Shown here piece after piece: positions 1 to 6,956 of a stretch of DNA of 10,118 nucleotides; within the stretch, counting starts at the first letter, position 1, and the number at the start of each line of letters is the position of its first letter. The position numbers and the translations under genes are program-made. Source of the DNA: Planctomycetaceae bacterium TMED10. GTDB lineage: Bacteria; Planctomycetota; Planctomycetia; Pirellulales; UBA7805. Below the pieces are notes generated by a model. The model was not told where the DNA came from. It saw only the letters and a list, made by a program, of their open reading frames with translations, and made no database searches. The DNA lies in assembly GCA_002168195.1 (NCBI GenBank), contig NHBP01000003.1, positions 1-10,118 of the forward strand. The letters run 5' to 3'.

Positions 1-1
1 T

Positions 2-193
2 AAGGAAGTCTCTAAGGTTCATATTGATGGACCTCTTGGAGTTCGTGGACGTAACTCTAATAATGATGTAATCCGTAAAGAACTTGATTGGGACTATTCC
101 CAGACCCTTGAAGAGGGTATTCGTAAAACTTATTCTTGGATTAGTTCTCAGATTGAATCTGACAACTACACCCCTTTTTATCACCCCGTTTAA
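2..193 (+). CDS. gme: GDP-mannose 3,5-epimerase, C-terminal fragment (5' end outside window)
   Basis: Only the last 63 residues are present; the frame is open from base 2 to the TAA at 191-193. The visible stretch HIDGPLGVRGRNSNND, followed by a Leu-Gly/Asp-Trp type segment and EEGIRKTYSWI, closely matches the C-terminus I know from plant and bacterial GDP-mannose 3,5-epimerases (GPxGVRGRNSDN, then LKEGLRxTYxWI). That extended-SDR enzyme converts GDP-D-mannose to GDP-L-galactose and/or GDP-L-gulose in the cytosol. All four arginines here use CGT, unlike the next gene, which uses AGA/AGG. The next start codon lies one base downstream. The catalytic part is not visible, so a related NAD-dependent epimerase that shares this tail cannot be fully excluded. 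Confidence 0.8.
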   Translation, partial: KEVSKVHIDGPLGVRGRNSNNDVIRKELDWDYSQTLEEGIRKTYSWISSQIESDNYTPFYHPV

Positions 194-194
194 T

Positions 195-932
195 ATGAGT
201 AAATTAGGACCTTATGCTTCTTATGATAAGGAGACTGGATTTCATCCACACCCTCTTCATGACAATATCAACTATGTTGGTAGTTTTGAAAGACTGAATG
301 TTGATGTTAGAGGAGTCATTCATGTTGGAATGTGGGATTTTGTAGAGCATTATTGTTATAGTAAGTTGGTTGGAGATAAAGTAATTGGTGTTGAGGCAAA
401 TGAATTTGTTTTTGATACAATGTCAAAACCAATTGCTGACAGGTGTGGATACCTTTCTTTTAATGAATGCGTTTATAGTGAAGATGGATTAGAAAAGCAA
501 TTTTATCTTGCAAATGATTGTTCGACTTTAAATCCAGTAGCATATTCAAATCATCTGTCAATGAAATTGGCAGGTGGTAACTTTGTAAATGTAATAACTA
601 AAAAATTATCTACATTAATTCAAGAAAATAATATTGATATGAATCAATATGACTTCTTAAATATTGATGCAGAAGGAGCAGAACTTGAGATCTTAAAAGG
701 TTTTGAAGATCACATTAAGTACATTAATATGATCTTTATAGAAACTTCTCTTAATGATAGAAACAATACGGGTGCTACTCATGAAGCTATTGCACAGTGG
801 TTGGTGGAAAGAGGATTTAAATTAGCAGAGATGTCAGACTCATATCAACAAGAAGGATGGGGTGATTCTATTTTCTTGAGAAATAATAGAGAACTGGAAC
901 CTTTCAATAAAGAAAAGTATTTACTGAAATGA
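195..932 (+). CDS. FkbM family methyltransferase (first of two)
   Basis: Predicted 245-residue SAM-dependent O-methyltransferase of the FkbM type (Methyltransf_21), probably acting on a sugar or glycan hydroxyl. The Rossmann motif I region is VIHVGMWDFVE (about residues 41-51), the acidic end of strand 2 is GVEAN (65-69), and the family hallmark NIDAEGAELEILKGF starts at residue 156. The frame stays open upstream to an ATG at 84, but that part is read through the GME tail in another frame and looks non-protein-like. The ATG at 195, one base after the GME stop, gives a normal N-terminus. No Shine-Dalgarno is visible, so translational coupling is likely. The stop overlaps the next start as ATGA. 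All seven Arg codons are AGA or AGG. The acceptor cannot be deduced. Confidence 0.88.
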   Translation: MSKLGPYASYDKETGFHPHPLHDNINYVGSFERLNVDVRGVIHVGMWDFVEHYCYSKLVGDKVIGVEANEFVFDTMSKPIADRCGYLSFNECVYSEDGLEKQFYLANDCSTLNPVAYSNHLSMKLAGGNFVNVITKKLSTLIQENNIDMNQYDFLNIDAEGAELEILKGFEDHIKYINMIFIETSLNDRNNTGATHEAIAQWLVERGFKLAEMSDSYQQEGWGDSIFLRNNRELEPFNKEKYLLK

Positions 933-1780
933 AAAATTTTAAATTATTGAATGATACCTTTATTCATCTTACTAATGGAAATAAAGGATATACAACTCAT
1001 GGTAAAGAGTCAAAGTATATTAAGTGGATTCATGAGGGCGAAGGTAAGCAACAACTTACTTTTACTAACTTAACTCCTAACGATGAAACATTTTATATTG
1101 ATAGGTTCATCCCTGCAGGTCTGCAAGACAATGCAAGTAAAACGAAATATGGAATCATCTTAGAGTGTTGTTGGTTAGTTGAACCACTTATCCAGGATAT
1201 TAAAAACAATCTTGATAAGTATATGAATGCTTATGATAAGATCTTTACTTGGAGTGAAGAACTATGTGCTCTTCATGATAGAATTTGTTGGATTCCTGGT
1301 AACGGATCTTGGATTCGTAAACCTCAAATTTATCCAAAGGATAAATTGATTTCTATTTTAGCATCAAACAAATCTCATCTTCCTGGACACCAACAGAGAT
1401 TGCATATGCTAGATCAATTAAAGGATTATGCTCCTTTGTTTGGTCGTGGTTTTAATGAAATAGAATATAAAGAAGATGCACTTGCAGACTACATGTTCTC
1501 AGTTGCTATTGAGAATAATGATCAATACTTCAGTGAAAAACTTCTTGATTGTTTTTTAACTGGAACTATTCCAATTTATTATGGTACTCCCTCTGTTGGA
1601 AAATGGTTTAATACTGAAGGTATGATCATCCTTGAAGACAGTTTTGATATTGAATCTTTGACTGAGGATGTGTATTATGATAAAATGGATGCAGTCAAAG
1701 ACAATTTTGAGAGAGCATTGAAAATGGAGATATTGGAAGACTTCATTTATGAAAACTATTTTAACGGAGAAACAAAATGA
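929..1780 (+). CDS. Glycosyltransferase family 10 (fucosyltransferase-like)
   Basis: 283 residues. The C-terminal half carries the GT10 donor-binding signature: KDKLISILASNKS followed by PGHQQRL (about residues 137-160), FGRGFNEI, then FSVAIENNDQYFSEKLLDC (190-208) and TGTIPIYYGTP (211-221). These match the alpha-1,3/4-fucosyltransferase pattern of F-x-FEN..Y-x-TEK..A-x-GxxPIYxG. Family members transfer L-fucose from GDP-fucose with a GT-B fold. The N-terminal acceptor half is divergent and the protein is shorter than most bacterial GT10 enzymes. There is no membrane segment, so a cytosolic or peripheral enzyme is likely. The upstream GME gene makes GDP-L-galactose, a close analogue of GDP-L-fucose, so the real donor may be L-galactose. 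Both junctions are 4-base ATGA overlaps. Confidence 0.85.
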   Translation: MKNFKLLNDTFIHLTNGNKGYTTHGKESKYIKWIHEGEGKQQLTFTNLTPNDETFYIDRFIPAGLQDNASKTKYGIILECCWLVEPLIQDIKNNLDKYMNAYDKIFTWSEELCALHDRICWIPGNGSWIRKPQIYPKDKLISILASNKSHLPGHQQRLHMLDQLKDYAPLFGRGFNEIEYKEDALADYMFSVAIENNDQYFSEKLLDCFLTGTIPIYYGTPSVGKWFNTEGMIILEDSFDIESLTEDVYYDKMDAVKDNFERALKMEILEDFIYENYFNGETK

Positions 1781-2316
1781 CTAGAGAAGTATTTGAACAG
1801 GCACTGAAGGAAGGTATTCATTCTTTCTACTATATCTTTAAAGATTTTGGTATTGGTAGAGACTGTAAGCACTTTGTTGAAACCGGAACTTACATGGGTG
1901 ATGCAGTAAACTATGCTGTTGGTCTGGGATTTGAACAGATTTTTAGTTGTGAACTATCAGAAGAAAGATATAATCACTGCCTTGAAAAGTTTAAAGACAA
2001 TGATAATGTTAATCTTTGGTTGGGTGACTCTAGAGATTGTGTAAAAGAAATTCTTAAGAAGGTAGATCAGAAAGCTTGTTTCTGGTTGGATGCACATGCT
2101 GAGGGTGGTGGTGTTCCGACAATGGAAGAACTTGATATGATCAAAGATCATCATATCAAGGACCATACAATTGTTATTGATGATATTCCCATCTACTTTA
2201 GTGGGTCTCAAGAAGAATTAAAGGCAAGAATTTTGGATATCAATCCAGAATATAAGTTTACTTATTATAAATCTATCAATCCAGATGATGATTATATTCT
2301 AGTAGCTTACGTATGA
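1777..2316 (+). CDS. Small class I SAM-dependent methyltransferase-like protein
   Basis: 179 residues with a Rossmann methyltransferase layout: HFVETGTYMGDAV as motif I (32-44, the GTxxG glycine loop), IFSCELSEER with the acidic residue E59 ending strand 2, LGDSRD (82-87) as the post-II acidic segment, and CFWLDAH (101-107) followed by EELDMI and IVIDDI. The pattern of FVETGTxxG plus WLDAH and VIDD is frequent in proteins of polysaccharide clusters and recalls the CmcI/TylF/MacOCIN-type O-methyltransferases, some of which use Asp residues to bind a metal. A sugar O-methyltransferase is a reasonable inference; the substrate is unknown. A Shine-Dalgarno-like GGAG at 1766-1769 sits 7 bases before the ATG. 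Overlaps are ATGA at both ends. All five arginines are AGA. Confidence 0.7.
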   Translation: MTREVFEQALKEGIHSFYYIFKDFGIGRDCKHFVETGTYMGDAVNYAVGLGFEQIFSCELSEERYNHCLEKFKDNDNVNLWLGDSRDCVKEILKKVDQKACFWLDAHAEGGGVPTMEELDMIKDHHIKDHTIVIDDIPIYFSGSQEELKARILDINPEYKFTYYKSINPDDDYILVAYV

Positions 2317-3017
2317 AACCTTGTTTGATTAAGCAACCTGCTGGCATCGGTGATGTTTTCTTTTGCCAGAAAATTGCTAGAGTGATGATGCAGAATGGTT
2401 ATCAAATCATTTGGCCATTAAGACCTGACATCTACTGGATTAAAGACTACATTAAAGACATTGATTTTCCTACAACTGATGATGACTTCATAGGAAAAGA
2501 TATCTATGATCGTGGTGCTGGAGCAGTAGTTGAAGAGAATGGTGCTTTCATCAGCACTGCTACGGCAGATATGACTCATAATGATGGTAAAATTATGAGT
2601 TCTAAGTACTCAATGGTTGGACTTGATTATTCAGACTGGCAAGATTATTTTAAGTTTGATCGTAACTTTGAAAAAGAAGATGATCTATACTATAATGTTC
2701 TTGGTCTCAAAGATGATTCTGAGTTTGTATTCATCAACAATCTCTACAATGAAAATAGGGATTGTGATTTACTGAAACCAGAAAACTATAATCTCCCTGC
2801 GGTAGAACTTCAATACATTGAGGGGTTTACTCTATTTGATTGGTGTAAAGTTTTTGAGAAAGCAAAGAGTGTGTATACAATTAATACATCTCTAAATTAT
2901 ATTATAGATGTCTTGGATACTTCTTATGATGAGTATGTAATTATTGCACATAATGAGAAGAACAAAACTGAGATTGATTATCTATTCAGCACCCCACATG
3001 AGATGATATGCAAGTAG
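2313..3017 (+). CDS. Divergent GT-B/heptosyltransferase-like hypothetical protein
   Basis: 234 residues that I cannot place firmly. The N-terminus MKPCLIKQPAGIGDVFFCQK contains G-IGD (residues 11-14) after a beta strand, as in GT9 ADP-heptose:LPS heptosyltransferases (xxxGIGDxLxxxP), and the next segment (about 31-45) resembles the following strand of that fold. Near the C-terminus SVYTINTSLNYIIDVL resembles the GT9 donor site in which a Gly/Ser-Thr loop precedes a helix. The protein is about two thirds of normal GT9 length, and the usual DSGxxH-type motif is not preserved, since NTSLNY takes its place. It may therefore be a minimal or degenerate sugar transferase or a glycan-binding relative. 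It has no signal peptide or membrane segment. It starts in an ATGA overlap, and its stop TAG lies inside the next gene. Confidence 0.5.
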   Translation: MKPCLIKQPAGIGDVFFCQKIARVMMQNGYQIIWPLRPDIYWIKDYIKDIDFPTTDDDFIGKDIYDRGAGAVVEENGAFISTATADMTHNDGKIMSSKYSMVGLDYSDWQDYFKFDRNFEKEDDLYYNVLGLKDDSEFVFINNLYNENRDCDLLKPENYNLPAVELQYIEGFTLFDWCKVFEKAKSVYTINTSLNYIIDVLDTSYDEYVIIAHNEKNKTEIDYLFSTPHEMICK

Positions 3018-3496
3018 TAGAGTATAAAGGTGACACCTATCCACACTTTCAAACTATAGGGAATGCATCACAGTTTGCTATTCCATTCGCCAAGCATGTT
3101 TGTAGTGGGTATGGATATGATGTTGGATGTATGAAGAAGGAATGGGCTTTCCCAGATTCTGTTCCTATTGACCTATCATTTGATAATGGATGGGAAGCAG
3201 ATAATCTTCCACCTATTGAACCTGACTACATTTTTTCTAGTCATTGTCTAGAACATGTCCCTGATTGGGTTGCTACAATGGATTATTGGTATGATAGACT
3301 TAAAGATGGAGGTGTTTTGTTCCTCTATCTTCCTGATTATAGTCAGAAGTATTGGAGACCTTGGAACAATAGAAGACATAAGCACTGCTTGAAACCTGAA
3401 TTCATTTATGATTACATGATTGATAGGGGATATAAGAATGTCTTTGTATCAGGTATTGATTTAAATAACGCATTTATGATTATGGGGGAGAAATGA
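3008..3496 (+). CDS. SAM-dependent methyltransferase, Methyltransf_11-like
   Basis: 162 residues. Motif I is reduced to GYDVGCMK (36-43), strand 2 ends at PIDLS (53-57), the central motif is DYIFSSHCLEHVPDW (73-87), and the post-motif segment is LKDGGVLFLYLPD. The [SN]xxLEHV pattern and LxxGGxLxxxxPD are typical of class I methyltransferases of the UbiE/Methyltransf_11 group, common in glycan clusters. The glycine loop lacks the usual GxGxG (only DVGC), and the protein is shorter than standard members of about 200-250 residues. SAM binding is therefore probable but not assured. The later HxHC segment near 120-130 is unassigned. It overlaps the previous gene by 10 bases and the next by ATGA. 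Confidence 0.75.
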   Translation: MQVVEYKGDTYPHFQTIGNASQFAIPFAKHVCSGYGYDVGCMKKEWAFPDSVPIDLSFDNGWEADNLPPIEPDYIFSSHCLEHVPDWVATMDYWYDRLKDGGVLFLYLPDYSQKYWRPWNNRRHKHCLKPEFIYDYMIDRGYKNVFVSGIDLNNAFMIMGEK

Positions 3497-4344
3497 AAAA
3501 GATTGCTGTAACAACTTGGGTTACTGATGATTACATTGATTACATTGGTTTGGATGAACTTAAAAACTCATTCAAATACTTTCATTCGGATGTAGATTTC
3601 TTTGTGTTTGATACAAAGGCAACTAAGGAAGCAATGGTGAAAGATCCTTGGTTGAATAATGTGTGGATGATGCCACCAAGTTGTCTTCCTTTTGTTGATG
3701 ACTATGATATGGTTGTCCATATTGATGGTGACTGTGTTGTAACTGGACCGATGACTGAACTATTTGAAAGTGATGAGGACATTATTGGAGTTCGTAACAA
3801 CAATTCATTAGATAAAGCAAGTTCTCATCCAGGAATTACTATTATGCATCTACCTCCATTTGGAAATGGAGAATACATTCCAGTTCAAAAATTTATTAAT
3901 GCTGGTTTAATTGCCTCAAACAATAAGCAGTTCTGGCATGAATGGCATGAACTGAATAGAGAGGCAAAGAGAATTAAAGATGAAGTAAATCCATATGCTC
4001 ATGGTATTGGTGATGAGCAAGACACTTTAAATCAGATCTTTCACTCAGGAAAATACACTACAAAAATTATTGATGCTATGGGAACAAATGTTTCTTATGG
4101 TCTTTGTAATACTTGGGGTGAAAATAATAATCACTGGGAAAGTTGGGCACAGATCTATGTGAAGGATGATGCACTTTACCTTGATGATCCCAAAACAGGA
4201 GATCCAATGTGCATTAAAGTTATGCATCAAGCTGGTGGTTCTGCTGCCGCAAAACTAAATAAAGAGCACGGTGGTCTTCGTGAGTGGATGAAGACCGTGA
4301 TTGCTGAAGAACCCTTACAATACATTCATAAAGTAACATCATGA
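3493..4344 (+). CDS. GT8-like glycosyltransferase (GT-A fold, DxD)
   Basis: 283 residues. The protein begins with a beta strand (KKIAVTTWV) and carries the metal/nucleotide-sugar DxD motif in VVHIDGDCVV (D78 and D80). FINAGLIASNN (134-144) and GDEQDTLNQIF (173-183) match conserved acceptor-side motifs of GT8 and related nucleotide-diphospho-sugar transferases. A late IKVMHQAGG puts a histidine (H245) where GT8 enzymes have the HxxGxxKPW metal ligand, although the KPW is not seen. A retaining transferase using a UDP- or similar sugar is likely; donor and acceptor are unknown. GGGGGAG at 3484-3490 lies only 2 bases before the ATG, closer than usual for a Shine-Dalgarno. Junctions are ATGA overlaps. 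Confidence 0.8.
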   Translation: MKKIAVTTWVTDDYIDYIGLDELKNSFKYFHSDVDFFVFDTKATKEAMVKDPWLNNVWMMPPSCLPFVDDYDMVVHIDGDCVVTGPMTELFESDEDIIGVRNNNSLDKASSHPGITIMHLPPFGNGEYIPVQKFINAGLIASNNKQFWHEWHELNREAKRIKDEVNPYAHGIGDEQDTLNQIFHSGKYTTKIIDAMGTNVSYGLCNTWGENNNHWESWAQIYVKDDALYLDDPKTGDPMCIKVMHQAGGSAAAKLNKEHGGLREWMKTVIAEEPLQYIHKVTS

Positions 4345-5048
4345 CAAATCTTCTTAAATTCTCCGACATTGCGGGAAATGTGATTGATCTTTCATCATCA
4401 GAGAGTTATAAAAATCATGCCTTTGCAGAACATTCGTGTGTAGTTCATATTCTAAAGCAGTTTAATACTGACTTCTACTGGTTTCTCAAGGACCAGGAAG
4501 AGATTAATCTAATTGATCTTGGAGCAAACATTGGATTGTTCTCCATCTTTGCTGCTCCTGTATGTGAAAAGGTATTCTCAGTAGAACCAACTCCTTCACA
4601 CTTTGCTCTTCTTAATGAGTTGGTGGATCTTGCTGGTATTAAAAATATTGAGGCACATAACATCGCTGTTGGAACAGAAGATGGTGAGGCTGAGTTTAAT
4701 ATTCATGAACGTAACTCTACAATGAACTCATTCATCTCTCATAGAACAGATCCTCATAGTGGTAAGACTGTTAAGGTAAAGACGAAAACACTTAATAGTA
4801 TTATTGACTCTCTTGATGTGGGTCGTATTGGATTTGTTAAGATGGATATTGAGGGATTTGAGAATGAAATTATTTTTGAAGAATCTTTTGAAGAAGCATT
4901 AACAAAAATTGATGGTCTCTATGTAGAGGTGCATGATTTTGAAGAACGTGGTATGATGGCAGAGAACTTCAATAAGATTTCTGATCGTTTAAAAGGATTT
5001 GGAAGGACTGTTGAAAAACTCCAAGCAGATTGTATGCTCGTTTATTGA
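4341..5048 (+). CDS. FkbM family methyltransferase (second of two)
   Basis: 235 residues, a canonical FkbM/Methyltransf_21 protein. Motif I is NLIDLGANIGLFSIFAA (D59, G61, G65), the strand-2 acid is in FSVEPTPSHFALL, the middle has IEAHNIAVG and then the NSTMNSF segment typical of FkbM enzymes, and the hallmark VKMDIEGFENEII has D169, E171 and G172. EVHDF follows in the C-terminal part. It most likely O-methylates a sugar in the glycan built by this cluster. It is only distantly similar to the other FkbM copy at 195-932, so the pair probably have different acceptor positions rather than being a recent duplication. Four of six Arg codons are CGT. The stop TGA overlaps the next ATG by one base (TGATG). 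Confidence 0.9.
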   Translation: MTNLLKFSDIAGNVIDLSSSESYKNHAFAEHSCVVHILKQFNTDFYWFLKDQEEINLIDLGANIGLFSIFAAPVCEKVFSVEPTPSHFALLNELVDLAGIKNIEAHNIAVGTEDGEAEFNIHERNSTMNSFISHRTDPHSGKTVKVKTKTLNSIIDSLDVGRIGFVKMDIEGFENEIIFEESFEEALTKIDGLYVEVHDFEERGMMAENFNKISDRLKGFGRTVEKLQADCMLVY

Positions 5049-5671
5049 TGAAGAAACTTTATCGTAGACTCCTTGATATTTGTTATGAAAATAAACTTCA
5101 CCATTTAGGGAGTTATTTTTCATGCCTTCATATCATTGATGATATCTACAAGAATAAGAACAAAGATGACATCTTTATCTTATCTAATGGACATGCTGTA
5201 GTAGCACTCTACGTTGTTCTTGAGAAGTATTATGGACTTGATGCTCAAGAACTCCTTGATAAGTATGGAGAGCATCCTAAACGCAATGAATTAAATCATA
5301 TCCATTGTTCCACTGGTAGTCTGGGTATGGGTATTTGTGTTTCAGTTGGTCGTGCTATTGCTAATCCCAATAGACATGTTCATTGTATGATCTCTGATGG
5401 AGAGAGCACTGAGGGGTCTGTATGGGAGGCACTGAGGTACATTAATGATGCAGGTGTAAATAACATCTCAGTTCATGTGAATGCGAATGGATGGGCAGCA
5501 TATGATGCAATCAATATTCTTTTACTTGAGCAGAGAATGAATGCATTTTGTCCATCCAATCTTAAGTTCCACAGAACTAAAGTGAATCACTTTGGACTTG
5601 ATGATAGTCTTCATGCACACTATACTAACTTTACTGAAGAACAATATAAGGAGGCTATTGCATCATTATGA
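5048..5671 (+). CDS. Transketolase, N-terminal (TPP pyrophosphate-binding) subunit
   Basis: 207 residues from the ATG at 5048; an in-frame ATG at 5030 lies inside the previous gene and adds only six residues. Recognisable transketolase segments are HHLGSYFSCLHIIDDIY (18-34), ILSNGHAVVALY (44-55), a GSLGMG loop, and the TPP/Mg motif SDGESTEGSVWEAL (116-129) ending with N145 and NGW (147-149). The end, HAHYTNFTEEQYKEAIASL, matches the WHx..lTEEEyxxA segment that closes the N-terminal domain, so the protein is compact rather than broken. The usual GDG of the cofactor motif is SDG here. It should pair with the product of the next gene, which begins in a 4-base overlap. It probably transfers two-carbon ketol units; the substrates are unknown. 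Confidence 0.88.
   Translation: MKKLYRRLLDICYENKLHHLGSYFSCLHIIDDIYKNKNKDDIFILSNGHAVVALYVVLEKYYGLDAQELLDKYGEHPKRNELNHIHCSTGSLGMGICVSVGRAIANPNRHVHCMISDGESTEGSVWEALRYINDAGVNNISVHVNANGWAAYDAINILLLEQRMNAFCPSNLKFHRTKVNHFGLDDSLHAHYTNFTEEQYKEAIASL
5648..5654 (+). promoter_or_regulatory. Shine-Dalgarno-like AAGGAGG before the second transketolase gene
   Basis: A full AAGGAGG lies inside the end of the transketolase N-terminal gene, 13 bases before the ATG at 5668. The spacing is longer than ideal. It may strengthen re-initiation at the ATGA overlap and help keep the two subunits balanced, but chance occurrence through Lys-Glu-Ala codons is possible. Confidence 0.4.
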
Positions 5672-6138
5672 GACGTAGATTTCAAGAACTCCTGACTGAG
5701 GAAATGGCGAAGAATGAGGACATCTTTCTTCTTGTTGGTGATGTTGGATATAGAGTATTCGATCACCTGAGAGAAGATTATCCTGATCGGGTAATTAATC
5801 CTGGTGCTGCAGAACAACTGATGATTGGTATGGGTGTGGGTCTTGCTATGGAAGGTAAGATCCCCGTGTGCTATTCCATTACTCCTTTTGTTCTGTATCG
5901 TCCATTTGAGTTCATCCGCAACTATTTGCATCATGAACAAATCCCTGTTAAACTAGTGGGTAGTGGTCGTGATGACGACTATGGACCCTGTGGGTTCTCT
6001 CACTATGCATGTGAGGACACAAAGGTCTTAGAATCACTTCCTGGTATTGAAGTGTTTAGACCTGAGAGTAAGGAAGAAGTTGATATTGAAAAATTCTTGT
6101 ACTCTAAAAAACCATCTTACATTAATCTTAGACGATGA
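5668..6138 (+). CDS. Transketolase, pyrimidine-binding subunit lacking C-terminal domain
   Basis: 156 residues covering just the transketolase central (Pyr) domain. Visible are ELLTEEMAKNEDIFLLVGDVG (from residue 8), then INPGAAEQLMIGMGVGLAMEG (from residue 43), where E49 corresponds to the glutamate that activates the thiazolium cofactor, CYSITPF, and a late PGIEVFRPESKEE leading to PSYINLRR. In the family this last segment is followed by the transketolase C-terminal domain, but here translation stops right after it. Split bacterial transketolases usually have a second subunit of about 300 residues, so this one is about half length. It overlaps the N-terminal subunit gene by ATGA and presumably forms an alpha2beta2 enzyme with it. 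A role in making an unusual sugar is inferred from context. Confidence 0.87.
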   Translation: MRRRFQELLTEEMAKNEDIFLLVGDVGYRVFDHLREDYPDRVINPGAAEQLMIGMGVGLAMEGKIPVCYSITPFVLYRPFEFIRNYLHHEQIPVKLVGSGRDDDYGPCGFSHYACEDTKVLESLPGIEVFRPESKEEVDIEKFLYSKKPSYINLRR

Positions 6139-6956
6139 AAATTTTATTCACTGGAAATCGTGGTAATCTAGGAAAAGAAATTATTCCTCTCCTAGAAGAA
6201 GATCATTCTGTCCAATGTTACAATATTGATTACTCAAATTTTGATGCAGTAAATTCTTTCTTCCGTCATCGGGAGATTGATTTTATTATTCATGCTGCTA
6301 TTCGTGGTGGTCGTCGTGTCCGTGCGGATATTGCTGATGACTTCTACAATAACATGATGATGTTTGAGAATCTAGCAGCACAAAAGATTCCAATGATTAA
6401 TATCTGTAGTGGTGCTGCATATGGTCGTCAGGATGATATCTTTAAAGTAGATGAAAAAAACTTTGGTGAAAGAATTCCTACTGATTACTATGGACTCTCA
6501 AAGTATCTGATTACTCAACGTTGTCGTCAACTTAATCATGTATATAACCTGAGATTCTTTAATGTATTTGGTGCATGTGCCCCAAGTAATATGTTCACTA
6601 CTGCAAATATTCTCAATTACATCAACAAACGTGAGATTGTAGTATTCAAAGATAAGTTCATGGACTTCTTTGGTGTTCGTGATGCCTTCAAAGTTATTGA
6701 CCTTTACCTTAAGAGTGGTAGCAATCTTCCTAAAGAACTTAATCTTGTTTATCCAGAAGTGACTTTGCTTTCAGAGGTTGCTGGAATGATTAATAATCTT
6801 TCTGATTATGAAGTTCCTATTGATGTTCTAGAATCTGGTAATGATAGAGCATACTGTGGAAGTGGTGGTGAACTTTTAAAGTTAGGACTTGAACTTGACG
6901 GACTACAAAAATCTCTTCAATATGTTTATGAAAATATTCGTCAACGGAACGTTTGA
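6135..6956 (+). CDS. NAD(P)-dependent NDP-sugar epimerase/reductase (extended SDR)
   Basis: 273 residues. The N-terminal Rossmann motif is ILFTGNRGNLGKEI with GxxGxxG at G7, G10 and G13. EIDFIIHAAIRGG is the strand-4 motif, CSGAAYG is the catalytic Ser region, and YYGLSK gives the YxxxK catalytic pair Y119/K123. The opening, the IHAA..GG segment and the following DDFYNNMMMFENL resemble GDP-L-fucose synthase (GDP-4-keto-6-deoxymannose epimerase/reductase), but a WcaG-type enzyme of other specificity is equally possible. It is shorter than typical members of about 310 residues. Arginine is mainly CGT (about 12 of 17), in sharp contrast with the following genes. The start is an ATGA overlap without a Shine-Dalgarno; the last 29 bases overlap the next gene. 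Confidence 0.82.
   Translation: MKILFTGNRGNLGKEIIPLLEEDHSVQCYNIDYSNFDAVNSFFRHREIDFIIHAAIRGGRRVRADIADDFYNNMMMFENLAAQKIPMINICSGAAYGRQDDIFKVDEKNFGERIPTDYYGLSKYLITQRCRQLNHVYNLRFFNVFGACAPSNMFTTANILNYINKREIVVFKDKFMDFFGVRDAFKVIDLYLKSGSNLPKELNLVYPEVTLLSEVAGMINNLSDYEVPIDVLESGNDRAYCGSGGELLKLGLELDGLQKSLQYVYENIRQRNV

Noticed and set aside
84..194. N-terminal extension of the first FkbM gene from an ATG at 84
   Set aside because: It is read out of frame through the clearly conserved GME C-terminus; the ATG at 195 sits one base after the GME stop and gives a normal protein start.
2266..2273. TATAAATC, one mismatch from the T4 late promoter TATAAATA
   Set aside because: It lies within a coding region, and such 8-mers are expected by chance in AT-rich DNA; no second conserved element or recurrence before other genes was seen.
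3008..3496. Possible pseudogene because the methyltransferase glycine loop is reduced to DVGC
   Set aside because: The frame is intact, the LEHV and LxxGGxL segments are conserved and the overlaps with neighbours are precise, so a divergent active or binding-only protein is more likely than decay.
5030..5047. Earlier ATG for the transketolase N-terminal gene
   Set aside because: It adds only six residues from within the previous gene; the TGATG junction at 5046-5050 is the better coupled start.
5620..5940. Antisense reading frame of 106 codons on the - strand
   Set aside because: It covers the junction of the two transketolase genes, whose motifs are unmistakable; its translation shows no recognisable domain and it has no ribosome-binding context.
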